Source: CAYTAP01 sp964435775
GTDB taxonomy: Bacteria; Planctomycetota; Phycisphaerae; Tepidisphaerales; Tepidisphaeraceae
Length of the DNA: 17,571 nt
Assembly (NCBI GenBank): GCA_964435775.1
Contig: CAYTAP010000088.1
Location: forward strand, 1 to 17,571
Direction: 5' to 3'
The first letter of the stretch is position 1, and each line of letters begins with the position of its first letter. Below, one piece after another: positions 1 to 7,408 of this stretch. The position numbers and the translations under genes are program-made. The notes below the pieces were generated by a model. It was not told the origin of the DNA. It ran no database searches and was given only the letters and a program-made list of their open reading frames with translations.

Positions 1-128
1 CGATCGTCGCCGAGGGAACCCCCGAGCAGATCGTCCGTTCATCGGTCAGCCACACGGGGCAATATCTCAAAGACAAGCTGATCCCCTCCGCTCAAGCCGC
101 GCATCCCGTTGCCGCCAAGAGTGCGTAA
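1..128 (+). CDS. uvrA: UvrA, excinuclease ABC subunit A (3' end only)
   Basis: Reading from base 3 gives 41 codons ending in TAA at 126-128. The peptide contains VAEGTPEQIV followed by SHTGQYLKDKL, which is the characteristic C-terminal tail of UvrA (usually GTPEE..., then a YTGQYLK-like stretch). UvrA is the DNA-damage-sensing ABC ATPase of nucleotide excision repair and hands lesions to UvrB. Only the extreme C-terminus lies in the window; the ATPase and zinc domains are upstream of base 1, so nothing can be said about their integrity. The tail ends in an Ala/Lys-rich extension. The call rests on this short but distinctive motif. Confidence 0.85.
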   Translation, partial: IVAEGTPEQIVRSSVSHTGQYLKDKLIPSAQAAHPVAAKSA

Positions 129-157
129 CAGTCATGATTGACGCGCATTGCGCCGCG

Positions 158-176
158 ATGGCCCGTTGATGGCCAT
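158..176 (+). terminator. Small hairpin after uvrA, possible terminator
   Basis: ATGGCC (158-163) and GGCCAT (171-176) form a perfect 6-bp stem around a 7-nt loop, 30 nt after the uvrA stop. No U-run follows, so it is at best a weak or factor-dependent terminator. Confidence 0.25.
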
Positions 177-227
177 TGTGTCATCAAAGCGGACCACGCA
201 TTTCGCCCAACAAATAAAAAAGAAACG

Positions 228-257
228 TTGCATCCTCTTCGATCCCATGCCTATAGT
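228..257 (+). promoter_or_regulatory. Sigma70-like promoter for the receiver protein
   Basis: TTGCAT (228-233) and TATAGT (252-257) are separated by 18 nt. They would place the transcript start near 264, about 25 nt before the ATG at 288. A strong Shine-Dalgarno (GGAG, 275-278) lies inside that leader. Prediction from sequence only. Confidence 0.35.
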
Positions 258-287
258 GACGGACCCCGCAAGAAGGAGAAGTAGTAC

Positions 288-815
288 ATGCCCTGCGGTT
301 CACAAGAGTCCGTTGATTCCGACGCATTGCCCCAATCCACCGTTTCCACCATCGAACCAGGTGCATTTCCGGATGTCGCGCAGCGTGCGACGGCGATGAA
401 CCAGAGCCGCATCCTGATCGTGGACGATCAGCGTGTGGTGACCCAATCGCTCGCCACCTTGTTTCAACGCGAAGGGCTTGAAACGATCGTCAGTCACACC
501 GGCGCCGAGGCGCTGCGCCAGTGCGCCAAGCATGCCGTTGTCGCCGCGATCATTGATATTCACCTGCCCGATATGAATGGTCTGGTTCTGGCCGCCCGGT
601 TGCGCGCGATTCTCGCAGCCCATCAACCGATCATTGTGATGAGCGGCGACACTTCCATGGAGAACCTCAACACGCTCCATCACGTCGGCGCCGCTCACTT
701 TTTCAGCAAGCCCTTCAAAGTGTCGCAGTTGCTGGCGCGGGTGAAGGAGCTGTTGGCGTCGCCGGGCGCATCGCAAGCGCCGTCCGCCTCGTCCGCCGAA
801 AGCGGCGCGGCATGA
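288..815 (+). CDS. Stand-alone response-regulator receiver protein
   Basis: The 175-aa protein is a single CheY-like receiver domain (about residues 40-155) with a short N-terminal extension and a Ser/Ala-rich tail. The phosphorylation residues are visible: acidic pair D46/D47 (VDDQ), phospho-acceptor D90 (IIDIHLPD), S119 (MSGD) and K141 (FSKPF). There is no DNA-binding or enzymatic output domain, so it probably passes phosphate or acts through a protein partner. No histidine kinase lies in the window. The ATG at 288 is preceded by GGAG at 9-nt spacing and is preferred; ATG 396 (M37) would give a minimal receiver. It may be cotranscribed with the membrane protein 97 nt downstream. Confidence 0.85.
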   Translation: MPCGSQESVDSDALPQSTVSTIEPGAFPDVAQRATAMNQSRILIVDDQRVVTQSLATLFQREGLETIVSHTGAEALRQCAKHAVVAAIIDIHLPDMNGLVLAARLRAILAAHQPIIVMSGDTSMENLNTLHHVGAAHFFSKPFKVSQLLARVKELLASPGASQAPSASSAESGAA

Positions 816-912
816 ATCTCGTGCGGGGTGGCCACCAGTGCCTGCGGCGTGATAGAATGGCACAACGGCATTCCTGTCATTCGTCTGGTTGTCGCGTGGG
901 AGGCGCGCGGAG

Positions 913-1701
913 ATGGCCAACAGCGCACCCGATCAATTCCAGTGTCCCTCGTGCGGCCGACGTTTCACATGGAAGCCCGCATTCGCAGCCCACAACGTCA
1001 AGTGTACCTGCGGCGCGGTGTTCAACCCCAAACTCCCCCGGAACACCGCCGCGCCTCCCAACAAGCGCCGCGGCGATCCTCGTGCGGCCTCGCCGCCTGT
1101 TCAGTCCTCCGCGCCTTCCGCCGCGATGGCATCGGCGCACGCCGCCGTCGTCGCCCGCGAAGCACAGGAGCGTTCCACCGCCGTCGTGGATATCGCCGCC
1201 TTTCCCATCACCCATCGGGCGCATCCCTCCGTGCCCGAGGAGGATGATCCGCATCGCTTCCGACATTTCTATTTCCCGCTGATCCTGCTTCTGGCCGGCG
1301 CGATGATCTGGCTTGTCCTGGGCATCTTCTCACAACCCGCCGCCGGCCGCGGGATCGTTTTCAACATCGCGATGGTCATCGTCACCATGGCCTGCAACAC
1401 CGCCGTCATGCTCGTCGCGATGATTGTCGCGGCGTACGTCCTGAGCGTGAATTGCGGACAGGTTGGGCAGGTGCTCATCAAGCTGTCGGCGATGGCTGTT
1501 TTCTGTGGCGCCATCTTCGTCTTCATCGCGCAACTCGATCCCCACAGCCTGCGCGGCCCCATCCTCGCATGGCACGTCGTGGTGCTTTTCTATTGGATGT
1601 TGTATTCGATCCTGTTCGAACTCGATGTGCAGGAAACGGTCATGTCCGTCGCCATCGTCGCCATCGCCCAGGCGGTTGTGGCGTGGGTGGTGATGCACTG
1701 A
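913..1701 (+). CDS. Zinc-ribbon membrane protein, function unknown
   Basis: This 262-aa protein has an N-terminal zinc ribbon with C11, C14, C31 and C33 (CPSC, then CTC), a Pro/Ala-rich linker (about 40-112), and a C-terminal half with about five hydrophobic segments: roughly 119-139, 149-177, 188-206, 217-235 and 243-261. The ribbon would face the cytoplasm. I do not recognise the membrane domain. Start choice: ATG 913 has GGGAGG (898-903) at 9-nt spacing; the upstream in-frame TTG at 889 has no such signal. The ribbon matches, with identical cysteine spacing, that of the convergent protein at 1825-2676. This soluble ribbon plus hydrophobic domain arrangement is common among planctomycete hypothetical proteins. 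Confidence 0.8.
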   Translation: MANSAPDQFQCPSCGRRFTWKPAFAAHNVKCTCGAVFNPKLPRNTAAPPNKRRGDPRAASPPVQSSAPSAAMASAHAAVVAREAQERSTAVVDIAAFPITHRAHPSVPEEDDPHRFRHFYFPLILLLAGAMIWLVLGIFSQPAAGRGIVFNIAMVIVTMACNTAVMLVAMIVAAYVLSVNCGQVGQVLIKLSAMAVFCGAIFVFIAQLDPHSLRGPILAWHVVVLFYWMLYSILFELDVQETVMSVAIVAIAQAVVAWVVMH

Positions 1702-1705
1702 GGAG

Positions 1706-1815
1706 TAGTCGGCAGTGGGCAGTGGGCAGTCAGCAGAGAAAACAGAATACAAGAGTCCGCTTGTCGGTATTGAGCCCGTCTTCACTGCCCACTGCCGCCT
1801 GCCCACTGCCGACTA
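1706..1815. repeat. Inverted repeat of GGCAGTGGGCAGT units between convergent genes
   Basis: A perfect 16-bp inverted repeat pairs 1706-1721 (TAGTCGGCAGTGGGCA) with 1800-1815. A further 9 bp (1722-1730 with 1784-1792) continue the stem after a 7-nt bulge on the right. The arms are made of repeated CAGTGGG-like units, and the roughly 53-nt loop has no gene. It fills the gap between two converging stop codons, so it could act as a bidirectional transcription end, but there is no U-run. The arm style resembles repeats that flank four-helix-bundle (IVP) elements, hence the suggestion of a relic. Confidence 0.7.
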
Positions 1816-1824
1816 TTTTCCCCC

Positions 1825-2676
1825 TCACATAAAATCAATCATCACATACTTCTGATGCACATCCGTCACCGGCGGACGCTGGAAATGATGATCGATTCGC
1901 CACTGCTCGGCGTAGTCGATGAACGCTTTCCGTTGCGGGCCGGAATCGGGCAGCTCGATCGCCAGCGAGCTTGTGACCGCGCCTCCAAACGCCAGAACTT
2001 TCTTCGCCCCCTCGGCATACCATTGATCGATCATCTTGATCGCCTTTTCCCGAGTCCAATAGGCGCCGATGATGCTCCGCCGATCAGACGCGGTGAACCA
2101 TTCCTTCGCTTCGGTTGCCCCAAACGCGTCCGTTGCCTTCGCCACCCGCCCGTCATCGCCCGGCAATGCCTTGCCCGGAACCTGCGAACTCTTGAACATG
2201 ACCCGCGCCCCGAAAATCAGTCCCACCAGCACGCACAGGCCCAGGAACACGACAAGAACCCTTTTCATCCCCACCCCCTCATCCGGCGGCGGGGGGCGAT
2301 GCGCCGGAATCCCCATCGCGCGAAATGCCGAACCCGCCTTGGCGGAACCGGCATCGACGTGCGGGTGCGCCTTCGGCGCGGATGTCCCAGTGCCGTGTGT
2401 CCCGCTGGGTCGAATCGGCGCGCTCACCATCCGCGGCGGCTCAACGGAAGTCTTGGCAGCCGGCGCTTCGGGCGCCAGGTCATACAGCCCCTCATCGGGA
2501 TCCTCCTTCGGCTCAAGCCCGCGTTCCCCGGCCAACGGCGGCGGGGGGGTGGCGTTCGCCACATGAATGGAGTGACCGCACATGCAGCGCAAGGTTTTGC
2601 CCGCGTATTCAGGCTTTGATTTGAAATGCTTGCCGCACGATGGACACGTGATGTCCGGAGAGGGTCCAGTGGCCAC
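1825..2676 (-). CDS. Zinc-ribbon, single-pass membrane protein, function unknown
   Basis: The 283-aa protein has an N-terminal zinc ribbon (C11, C14, C31, C33; CPSC then CMC), a low-complexity Pro/Ala/Glu linker to about residue 136, one transmembrane helix (about 139-160, after MKR) and a C-terminal domain of about 120 residues that should lie outside the cytoplasmic membrane. The C-terminal domain contains WFTASDRRS and ends in HQKYVMIDFM; I do not recognise its fold. The start is GTG at 2676, preceded by GGAGG at 7-nt spacing on the minus strand. It lies 88 nt downstream of dnaB on the same strand, with a hairpin between them. Confidence 0.8.
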   Translation of the reverse strand: MATGPSPDITCPSCGKHFKSKPEYAGKTLRCMCGHSIHVANATPPPPLAGERGLEPKEDPDEGLYDLAPEAPAAKTSVEPPRMVSAPIRPSGTHGTGTSAPKAHPHVDAGSAKAGSAFRAMGIPAHRPPPPDEGVGMKRVLVVFLGLCVLVGLIFGARVMFKSSQVPGKALPGDDGRVAKATDAFGATEAKEWFTASDRRSIIGAYWTREKAIKMIDQWYAEGAKKVLAFGGAVTSSLAIELPDSGPQRKAFIDYAEQWRIDHHFQRPPVTDVHQKYVMIDFM

Positions 2677-2739
2677 GGTTGCACCTCCAAGGCGGATCGC
2701 TCAAACAAACTGCCCCTGTTCCGCGAGCATCGAATCACC

Positions 2740-2763
2740 ATGATGGCGGTTGCGCCCCATCAT
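2740..2763 (-). terminator. Hairpin directly after dnaB stop
   Basis: ATGATGG (2740-2746) and CCATCAT (2757-2763) pair perfectly over 7 bp around a 10-nt loop, directly after the dnaB TGA (2765-2767). There is no clear U-tract, so termination is possible but unproven. Confidence 0.35.
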
Positions 2764-2764
2764 A

Positions 2765-4114
2765 TCAAAACGGATCGGCCTGCGTAGAAAGATTCTCAAA
2801 GCGTGTACTCTTGCTGTGGAAGGTGAGCTTGACGGTTCCCGTGGGTCCGTTGCGCTGCTTGGCGATGATGAGCTCGGCGATGTTGTCCGGTACGAAATCC
2901 GGCTCGCTCATCCGGTAATAATCCTCCCGGTGCAGCAGCATGATGACGTCGGCATCCTGCTCGATCGACCCTGATTCGCGCAGATCGCTCATGCGCGGCC
3001 GATGCCCATCGCGCCCTTCGCTTGCCCGATTGAGCTGCGACAGCGCAATGACCGGCACGCTGAGCTCCCGCGCCACCGCCTTGATCCCGCGTGAAATCTC
3101 GCTGATCTGCTGCTGGCGATTCTCCGGGCCGGGATTGTCCATGAGTTGCATGTAGTCGATCATCACCGCCTTGACGTCATGCTCCATTTTCAACCGCCGT
3201 GCCTTGGCCCGCAGGTCCAGCGGCGTCAGCCCCGGCGAATCGTCCACCCAGATCGGCGCCTTGGCCAATTCCCCCACGACGTTCGCCAGCTTCGCGTATT
3301 CGTGGCTCTGGAGCATCCCCTTGCGCAATTTGTGCGAATCGATCTCTCCGCGTGAACAGAGCAATCGCTGCGCGAGCTGCTGCTTGCTCATTTCAAGTGA
3401 AAACACCGCCACGGGCAGCCGCGAGTCGGCCGCGATATGTTCGACCACGTTCATGGCAAACGCCGTCTTCCCCATCGATGGCCGTGCCGCGACGATGAGC
3501 ATTTCACCGTTTTGCAGTCCGTTGAGCATGTCATCGAGCTCGAAGAATCCCGTTTCCACCCCGCGCTGTCCCCGGTTTTCGATCATCTCGAAGACTTCGT
3601 GAAGCACGCTTTCCAGCGCCACCACGCTTCCGCCCATCTTCTTCTGCGCGATGTCGAAAATCCGCTTCTCCGCCTTGTCCAGCACGAGCTCGGCCTGCTC
3701 GTGCGGCGAATACGAGTCCCGCAGAATCTCATTGCTCGCAGAAATCAGTTGTCGCAAGAGCGCCTTTTCCCGCACGATCGTCGCGTAATGCGCCCCGTGG
3801 GCCGCCGACGGCACCGAGGAAAGAATCTGACCGAGATAGGCGACGCCTCCGATCTCCTCCAGCAACTGCCGCTTGGCCAGTTCCTCGCGCACGATCACCG
3901 CATCAATCGGACGGTTGAGCTCGTACAATTTGATCAGGATGTCGAACAGGATTTGGTGATCTGCCTGGTAAAAGGCGTCGCGGTCCACGATCTGCACGAC
4001 CTGCCCGATCATCTCCTTGTCGAGCATCATCGCGGCGATGAGACACATCTCCGCCTCAATTGAGTGCGGCGGCAATCGATCAAAACCAGCGAGTGATTCG
4101 GCGATCTGGGTCAT
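2765..4114 (-). CDS. dnaB: DnaB replicative DNA helicase
   Basis: This 449-aa protein is full length for DnaB, the hexameric helicase that unwinds DNA at the fork and recruits primase. The N-terminal domain begins with LPPHSIEAEMCLIAAMML and a helical linker follows. The RecA-like domain has Walker A ARPSMGKTAF (catalytic K216), Walker B KAVMIDYMQLM (about 315-325), a SQLNR stretch, and the C-terminal motif DLRESGSIEQDADV with IAKQRNGPTGT. There is no intein, although DnaB is a common intein site. The ATG at 4114 lacks a strong Shine-Dalgarno. It is transcribed away from feoA across a 452-nt gap. Confidence 0.97.
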   Translation of the reverse strand: MTQIAESLAGFDRLPPHSIEAEMCLIAAMMLDKEMIGQVVQIVDRDAFYQADHQILFDILIKLYELNRPIDAVIVREELAKRQLLEEIGGVAYLGQILSSVPSAAHGAHYATIVREKALLRQLISASNEILRDSYSPHEQAELVLDKAEKRIFDIAQKKMGGSVVALESVLHEVFEMIENRGQRGVETGFFELDDMLNGLQNGEMLIVAARPSMGKTAFAMNVVEHIAADSRLPVAVFSLEMSKQQLAQRLLCSRGEIDSHKLRKGMLQSHEYAKLANVVGELAKAPIWVDDSPGLTPLDLRAKARRLKMEHDVKAVMIDYMQLMDNPGPENRQQQISEISRGIKAVARELSVPVIALSQLNRASEGRDGHRPRMSDLRESGSIEQDADVIMLLHREDYYRMSEPDFVPDNIAELIIAKQRNGPTGTVKLTFHSKSTRFENLSTQADPF

Positions 4115-4253
4115 GTGAACTTTCGGCCAATGTGCTAACGAAATCCGAACGTATCGTTCGCGCCCCTCCGTGGCAAGACAGCATACGCCGCGAATCGTTC
4201 AACGATGATCAAACCGCACCGGGCGCACAGTTTTTGCACGGGTTGTCAACAAA

Positions 4254-4412
4254 TGGTCCGTTGCCCGTGGTCAGGGGAAACGCATTTGACCTTCGAGAGC
4301 TTTGGTAGGGTCGGCTTCAGCCGCCGTATTGGCCTAATACGGCGGCTGAAGCCGCCCCTACGACAGGTCTTTTAATCCAAATGCGTTTGCCCTGGGTCCG
4401 TGGTCCGTTGCC
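4254..4412. repeat. Nested palindromic element with 12-bp direct repeats
   Basis: The inner inverted repeat is a 26-bp arm (about 4306-4331) with one mismatch to its partner (about 4337-4362) around a 5-nt loop; its core is GGCTTCAGCCGCCGTATT. An outer 17-bp arm (4272-4288) pairs with 4378-4394 with one mismatch (CAAATGCGTTTGCCCTG on the right). Outside both lies a perfect 12-bp direct repeat, TGGTCCGTTGCC, at 4254-4265 and 4401-4412. There is no ORF. This looks like a REP- or MITE-type element; the direct repeats could be a target duplication or merely part of a GGTCCGT tandem motif. It occupies much of the dnaB-feoA gap; 4115-4253 holds nothing I recognise. Confidence 0.7.
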
Positions 4413-4431
4413 AATGCTCTGCCCTTCATGA

Positions 4432-4474
4432 GTGACCACTGAGCACTGACCACTGACAACGGACAACTGACAAC
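4432..4474. repeat. Degenerate tandem repeat of CACTGAC-like units
   Basis: About five imperfect units related to CACTGACCACTGACAAC run in tandem just upstream of the feoA promoter. No matching inverted arm is obvious, so it may be half of an eroded element. Confidence 0.6.
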
Positions 4475-4493
4475 AGACCAAGAACATTTTTGC

Positions 4494-4512
4494 ATTGAAA
4501 CTCAGTCTCAAT
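4494..4512. promoter_or_regulatory. 19-bp Fur-like operator upstream of feoA
   Basis: ATTGAAACTCAGTCTCAAT is a near-perfect palindrome: nine base pairs about a central C with a single mismatched pair (4499/4507). The length and the TTGArA...TCTCAA half-sites resemble Fur boxes. It covers the -35 hexamer and part of the spacer of the predicted feoAB promoter, where a repressor would block RNA polymerase. The binding protein (Fur, DtxR or another metalloregulator) is an inference. Confidence 0.55.
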
Positions 4513-4522
4513 TGGCTATGAT
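4495..4522 (+). promoter_or_regulatory. Predicted feoAB promoter
   Basis: TTGAAA (4495-4500) and TATGAT (4517-4522), each one base from consensus, are spaced 16 nt. Transcription would start near 4529, leaving a leader of about 38 nt before the feoA GTG. Confidence 0.5.
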
Positions 4523-4566
4523 ATGCTACTGTCGAATGCCGTCCGTACTCTGTTGGAGATTGAGCC

Positions 4567-4848
4567 GTGCATAAAGCGTGCGATCTGGCCGGGTGTCATC
4601 ACTGTGGTAATCCCGCAACTTGTGGCTTGAATACACTGGGCATCGGCTGCCGCGGCTTCGTGACCGCCGTCGGCGGCGATCCGCAGGTTCGTCGTCGCCT
4701 TTTGGAAATGGGCTTTTGCAACGGCGCGCAGGTCGAGGTGATCCGCCGCGCCCCGCTCGGCGATCCCATCGAGTTCCGCTTGCGTGGCTATCATCTGTCG
4801 CTTCGCAACGACCAGGCATGCCATGTTCAGATTTCCGCCTCCGATTGA
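4567..4848 (+). CDS. feoA: FeoA, ferrous iron transport accessory protein
   Basis: The 93-aa protein is a small SH3-like FeoA domain (about residues 24-91; LEMGFCNGAQVEVIRRAPLGDPIEFRL is split over its core strands). FeoA binds the cytoplasmic side of FeoB and supports Fe(II) uptake. The N-terminal extension carries a Cys/His cluster: C5, C10-H-H-C13, C19 and then C28, which is unusual for the short canonical FeoA and could bind metal. The start is GTG 4567 with GGAG (4555-4558) at 8-nt spacing. feoB follows 64 nt downstream, so the pair probably forms one transcript under the palindrome-covered promoter upstream. Confidence 0.9.
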   Translation: MHKACDLAGCHHCGNPATCGLNTLGIGCRGFVTAVGGDPQVRRRLLEMGFCNGAQVEVIRRAPLGDPIEFRLRGYHLSLRNDQACHVQISASD

Positions 4849-4912
4849 ATTGACCCACCACCTGAAAATGGAAGCCCGTGGCGATGCGTTGGCTCCATGA
4901 GGATCGACGCCC

Positions 4913-7363
4913 ATGAGTTCATGTTGTGATTCGCCGGATGTTCCATTGAAGCGCGGCGTCCTCACCGTCGCGCTGGCCGGCAATCCCAATTGTGGAAAGA
5001 CCACGCTCTTCAACGCCCTCACCGGTTTGCGCCAGAAGGTCGCCAATTACCCCGGCGTCACGGTTGAGAAAAAGACGGGGCGCTGCTGGATACACGAGCC
5101 CAACGGCGATGGCGGATGTGGCTGCGACTGTGAATCCTCCGCCGACCCCAGGCCGCAATCCACGCGCGGCTCCTGGATCAACATCATCGATCTCCCCGGC
5201 ACCTACAGCCTCATCAGCCGTTCTCCCGATGAGCTTGTCGCCATGGAAGTCCTTCGAGGGCTGCGCAAGGACACACCGCCGCCCGATGCCGTCATCGTCG
5301 TCGTTGATGCCAGCAACCTCCAGCGCAACTTGTATCTCGTCAGCCAGTTGATCGAACTTGGCCGGCCGCTCGTCGTGGCGCTCAACATGATGGATGTCGC
5401 CGCCCGGCGGGGGATCAATATCTCCCCGCAATCCCTGCAGGAGCAGCTTGGCGTGCCCGTCATCCCGATCGTCGGACACAAACGCCGCGGCATCGACGCC
5501 CTCAAGCAGGCGATCGCCAAGGCCGCCGTCGCGCCCATGCCCGACTGGCCTTTGCCCGTCGCCATGAAGGAGGAATTGGCGCTCGTCGGCGGGGGATTGG
5601 CGATCATGGACAGCGACGACAATGAACCGCCGGTCCCCATGGAGCGCTATCAGGCGCTGGCCGAGCGCCTGCTCATCGGCGACCGCGCCGCCGACATCGA
5701 GCCCTTCGCGCGTCAGGAGCCCGTCAGTTCGCTCCTCTCACATGCGACCAGCCGCCTTCAGCAGCTTGGGTTGGACCCGATGCAGGCCGACATCGAAGCC
5801 CACTATCACTGGATCGACACTGTTGCAGCCAAGGCGCTCGTGCCCGCGTGCGAAGCGCTGCTTGATCCCGCCTTTGGATCGAGCGCCGATGCGCATCCGC
5901 CTTCCAAGTCGCGCGCGCCGCTTCAATCCCCCGATCGCAAACGCAGCCTGACCGATCGCGTCGATCGTATCCTCGTTCACAAAGTGTGGGGCCTGCTCAT
6001 TTTCGCCTTGATTATGGGGGCGCTCTTTCTCTCCATCTTCTGGCTGGCCGCGCCGATCATGGATGGGATCACCGATGCGATCACCGCGTTCGGCGTTTGG
6101 GTCGGCGCGATGCTCCCGGCCGGGCCGATCAATGCGCTGGTGACCGACGGCATCATCGCCGGTGTCGGCGCGGTCGTCGTCTTCGTGCCGCAGATCGCGC
6201 TGCTGTTTCTCTTTCTCGCCATCCTTGAAGACAGCGGCTACCTCGCCCGCGCGGCATTTTTGATGGATCGCCTGTTGAGCAAGGTCGGCCTGCATGGCAA
6301 GAGCTTCATTCCATTGCTCAGCAGCTTCGCGTGCGCGATTCCCGGCATCATGGCGACCCGCACGATCGAAGACCGCAAAAGCCGCCTGGCGACGATTCTC
6401 GTCGCGCCTTTCATGAGTTGCAGCGCCCGTTTGCCGGTGTACACGCTTTTGATCGGCGCCTTTTTCGCCACGAGCGGCGCGTTGACCCAGGCGGGCATCA
6501 TGCTCGCGTGCTATGCCCTGGGCATCATCGCTGCCGCCGGAACGGCGTGGCTCTTCAAACGCGCGATCATGCGAGGCCCCACCCCGGCGTTCATCCTCGA
6601 ACTGCCCACCTACAAAGTCCCCCAGGTCGGCCAGATCGGCCGGCAGGTCTGGACGAATACGATGGCGTTCCTGACCAAAGCCGGTACGACCATCTTCTGT
6701 TTGAGCGTCATCCTGTGGGCCATGACGTATTATCCGCGTTTGTCGCCGTCGCAGGTTGATGAAGTGGTCGCACAAGCCAGGATAGCCGTGCCGGCGGACC
6801 TCGAAGCGCCCATCGCCGCGGCGTCGGTCTCCAACGAAGCTTCCGTGTCCGAACCCGCCGATGCTTCCGCTTCAGCCGTCGAACCCGCTGACGCCGTGCA
6901 GGCGCACATCGACGAAGCCGTCGCTTCCTCGCAGCTTCGCCAGTCCATCGCCGGTCGGCTCGGCCATCTCATGGAACCCGCCATCCGCCCGCTCGGCTTC
7001 GATTGGAAGATGGGGATCGGCCTGGTCGGCGCCTTCGCCGCCCGCGAAGTCTTCGTCTCTACGATGGCGATCACCTACGGCGCTGGTGGCGGCGACGACA
7101 CCCTCGACCTCTCCTCGGCCATGCAGAAGGACACCTACACCACCGGCGCCCGCGCCGGCCAACCCGTCTGGACGCCACTGGTGGCGATCAGCCTCCTCGT
7201 CTGGTTCGTCCTGGCGATGCAGTGCATGAGCACCCTCGCCGTCGTCCGCCGCGAAACCGGCGGCTGGGCTTGGCCGATGTTCATGCTCATCTACATGACC
7301 GGCCTGGCGTATGTCCTCTCGCTGGCGGTTTATCAGATTGGATCGCTGGTTTTGCGGGGATAG
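4913..7363 (+). CDS. feoB: FeoB, ferrous iron transporter with GTPase domain
   Basis: The 816-aa protein has a full FeoB layout. The N-terminal G domain shows G1 GNPNCGKTT (23-31), a YPGVTVEKK region, G3 DLPGTYS (93-99) and G4 NMMD (158-161). A GDI-like helical region follows, then the Gate-type membrane core from about residue 355, containing FIPLLSSFACAIPGIMATR and an FVSTMAITYGAGGG motif. It imports Fe(II) across the inner membrane. Oddities: a Cys-rich insertion between G2 and G3 (C69-G-C-D-C73), CC at residues 4-5, and a long Ala/Glu-rich loop (about 620-680) between membrane segments. ATG 4913 has GAGGA 9 nt upstream. Confidence 0.97.
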   Translation: MSSCCDSPDVPLKRGVLTVALAGNPNCGKTTLFNALTGLRQKVANYPGVTVEKKTGRCWIHEPNGDGGCGCDCESSADPRPQSTRGSWINIIDLPGTYSLISRSPDELVAMEVLRGLRKDTPPPDAVIVVVDASNLQRNLYLVSQLIELGRPLVVALNMMDVAARRGINISPQSLQEQLGVPVIPIVGHKRRGIDALKQAIAKAAVAPMPDWPLPVAMKEELALVGGGLAIMDSDDNEPPVPMERYQALAERLLIGDRAADIEPFARQEPVSSLLSHATSRLQQLGLDPMQADIEAHYHWIDTVAAKALVPACEALLDPAFGSSADAHPPSKSRAPLQSPDRKRSLTDRVDRILVHKVWGLLIFALIMGALFLSIFWLAAPIMDGITDAITAFGVWVGAMLPAGPINALVTDGIIAGVGAVVVFVPQIALLFLFLAILEDSGYLARAAFLMDRLLSKVGLHGKSFIPLLSSFACAIPGIMATRTIEDRKSRLATILVAPFMSCSARLPVYTLLIGAFFATSGALTQAGIMLACYALGIIAAAGTAWLFKRAIMRGPTPAFILELPTYKVPQVGQIGRQVWTNTMAFLTKAGTTIFCLSVILWAMTYYPRLSPSQVDEVVAQARIAVPADLEAPIAAASVSNEASVSEPADASASAVEPADAVQAHIDEAVASSQLRQSIAGRLGHLMEPAIRPLGFDWKMGIGLVGAFAAREVFVSTMAITYGAGGGDDTLDLSSAMQKDTYTTGARAGQPVWTPLVAISLLVWFVLAMQCMSTLAVVRRETGGWAWPMFMLIYMTGLAYVLSLAVYQIGSLVLRG

Positions 7364-7408
7364 AATGAGTGCGGCGAGCAGGTCCTTCATTCGGCAGGAG
7401 CAACGCTA

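Noticed and set aside
5738..6775. 345-codon minus-strand open frame opposite feoB
   Set aside because: Arg/Asp/Glu-rich antisense shadow of feoB with no domain signature.
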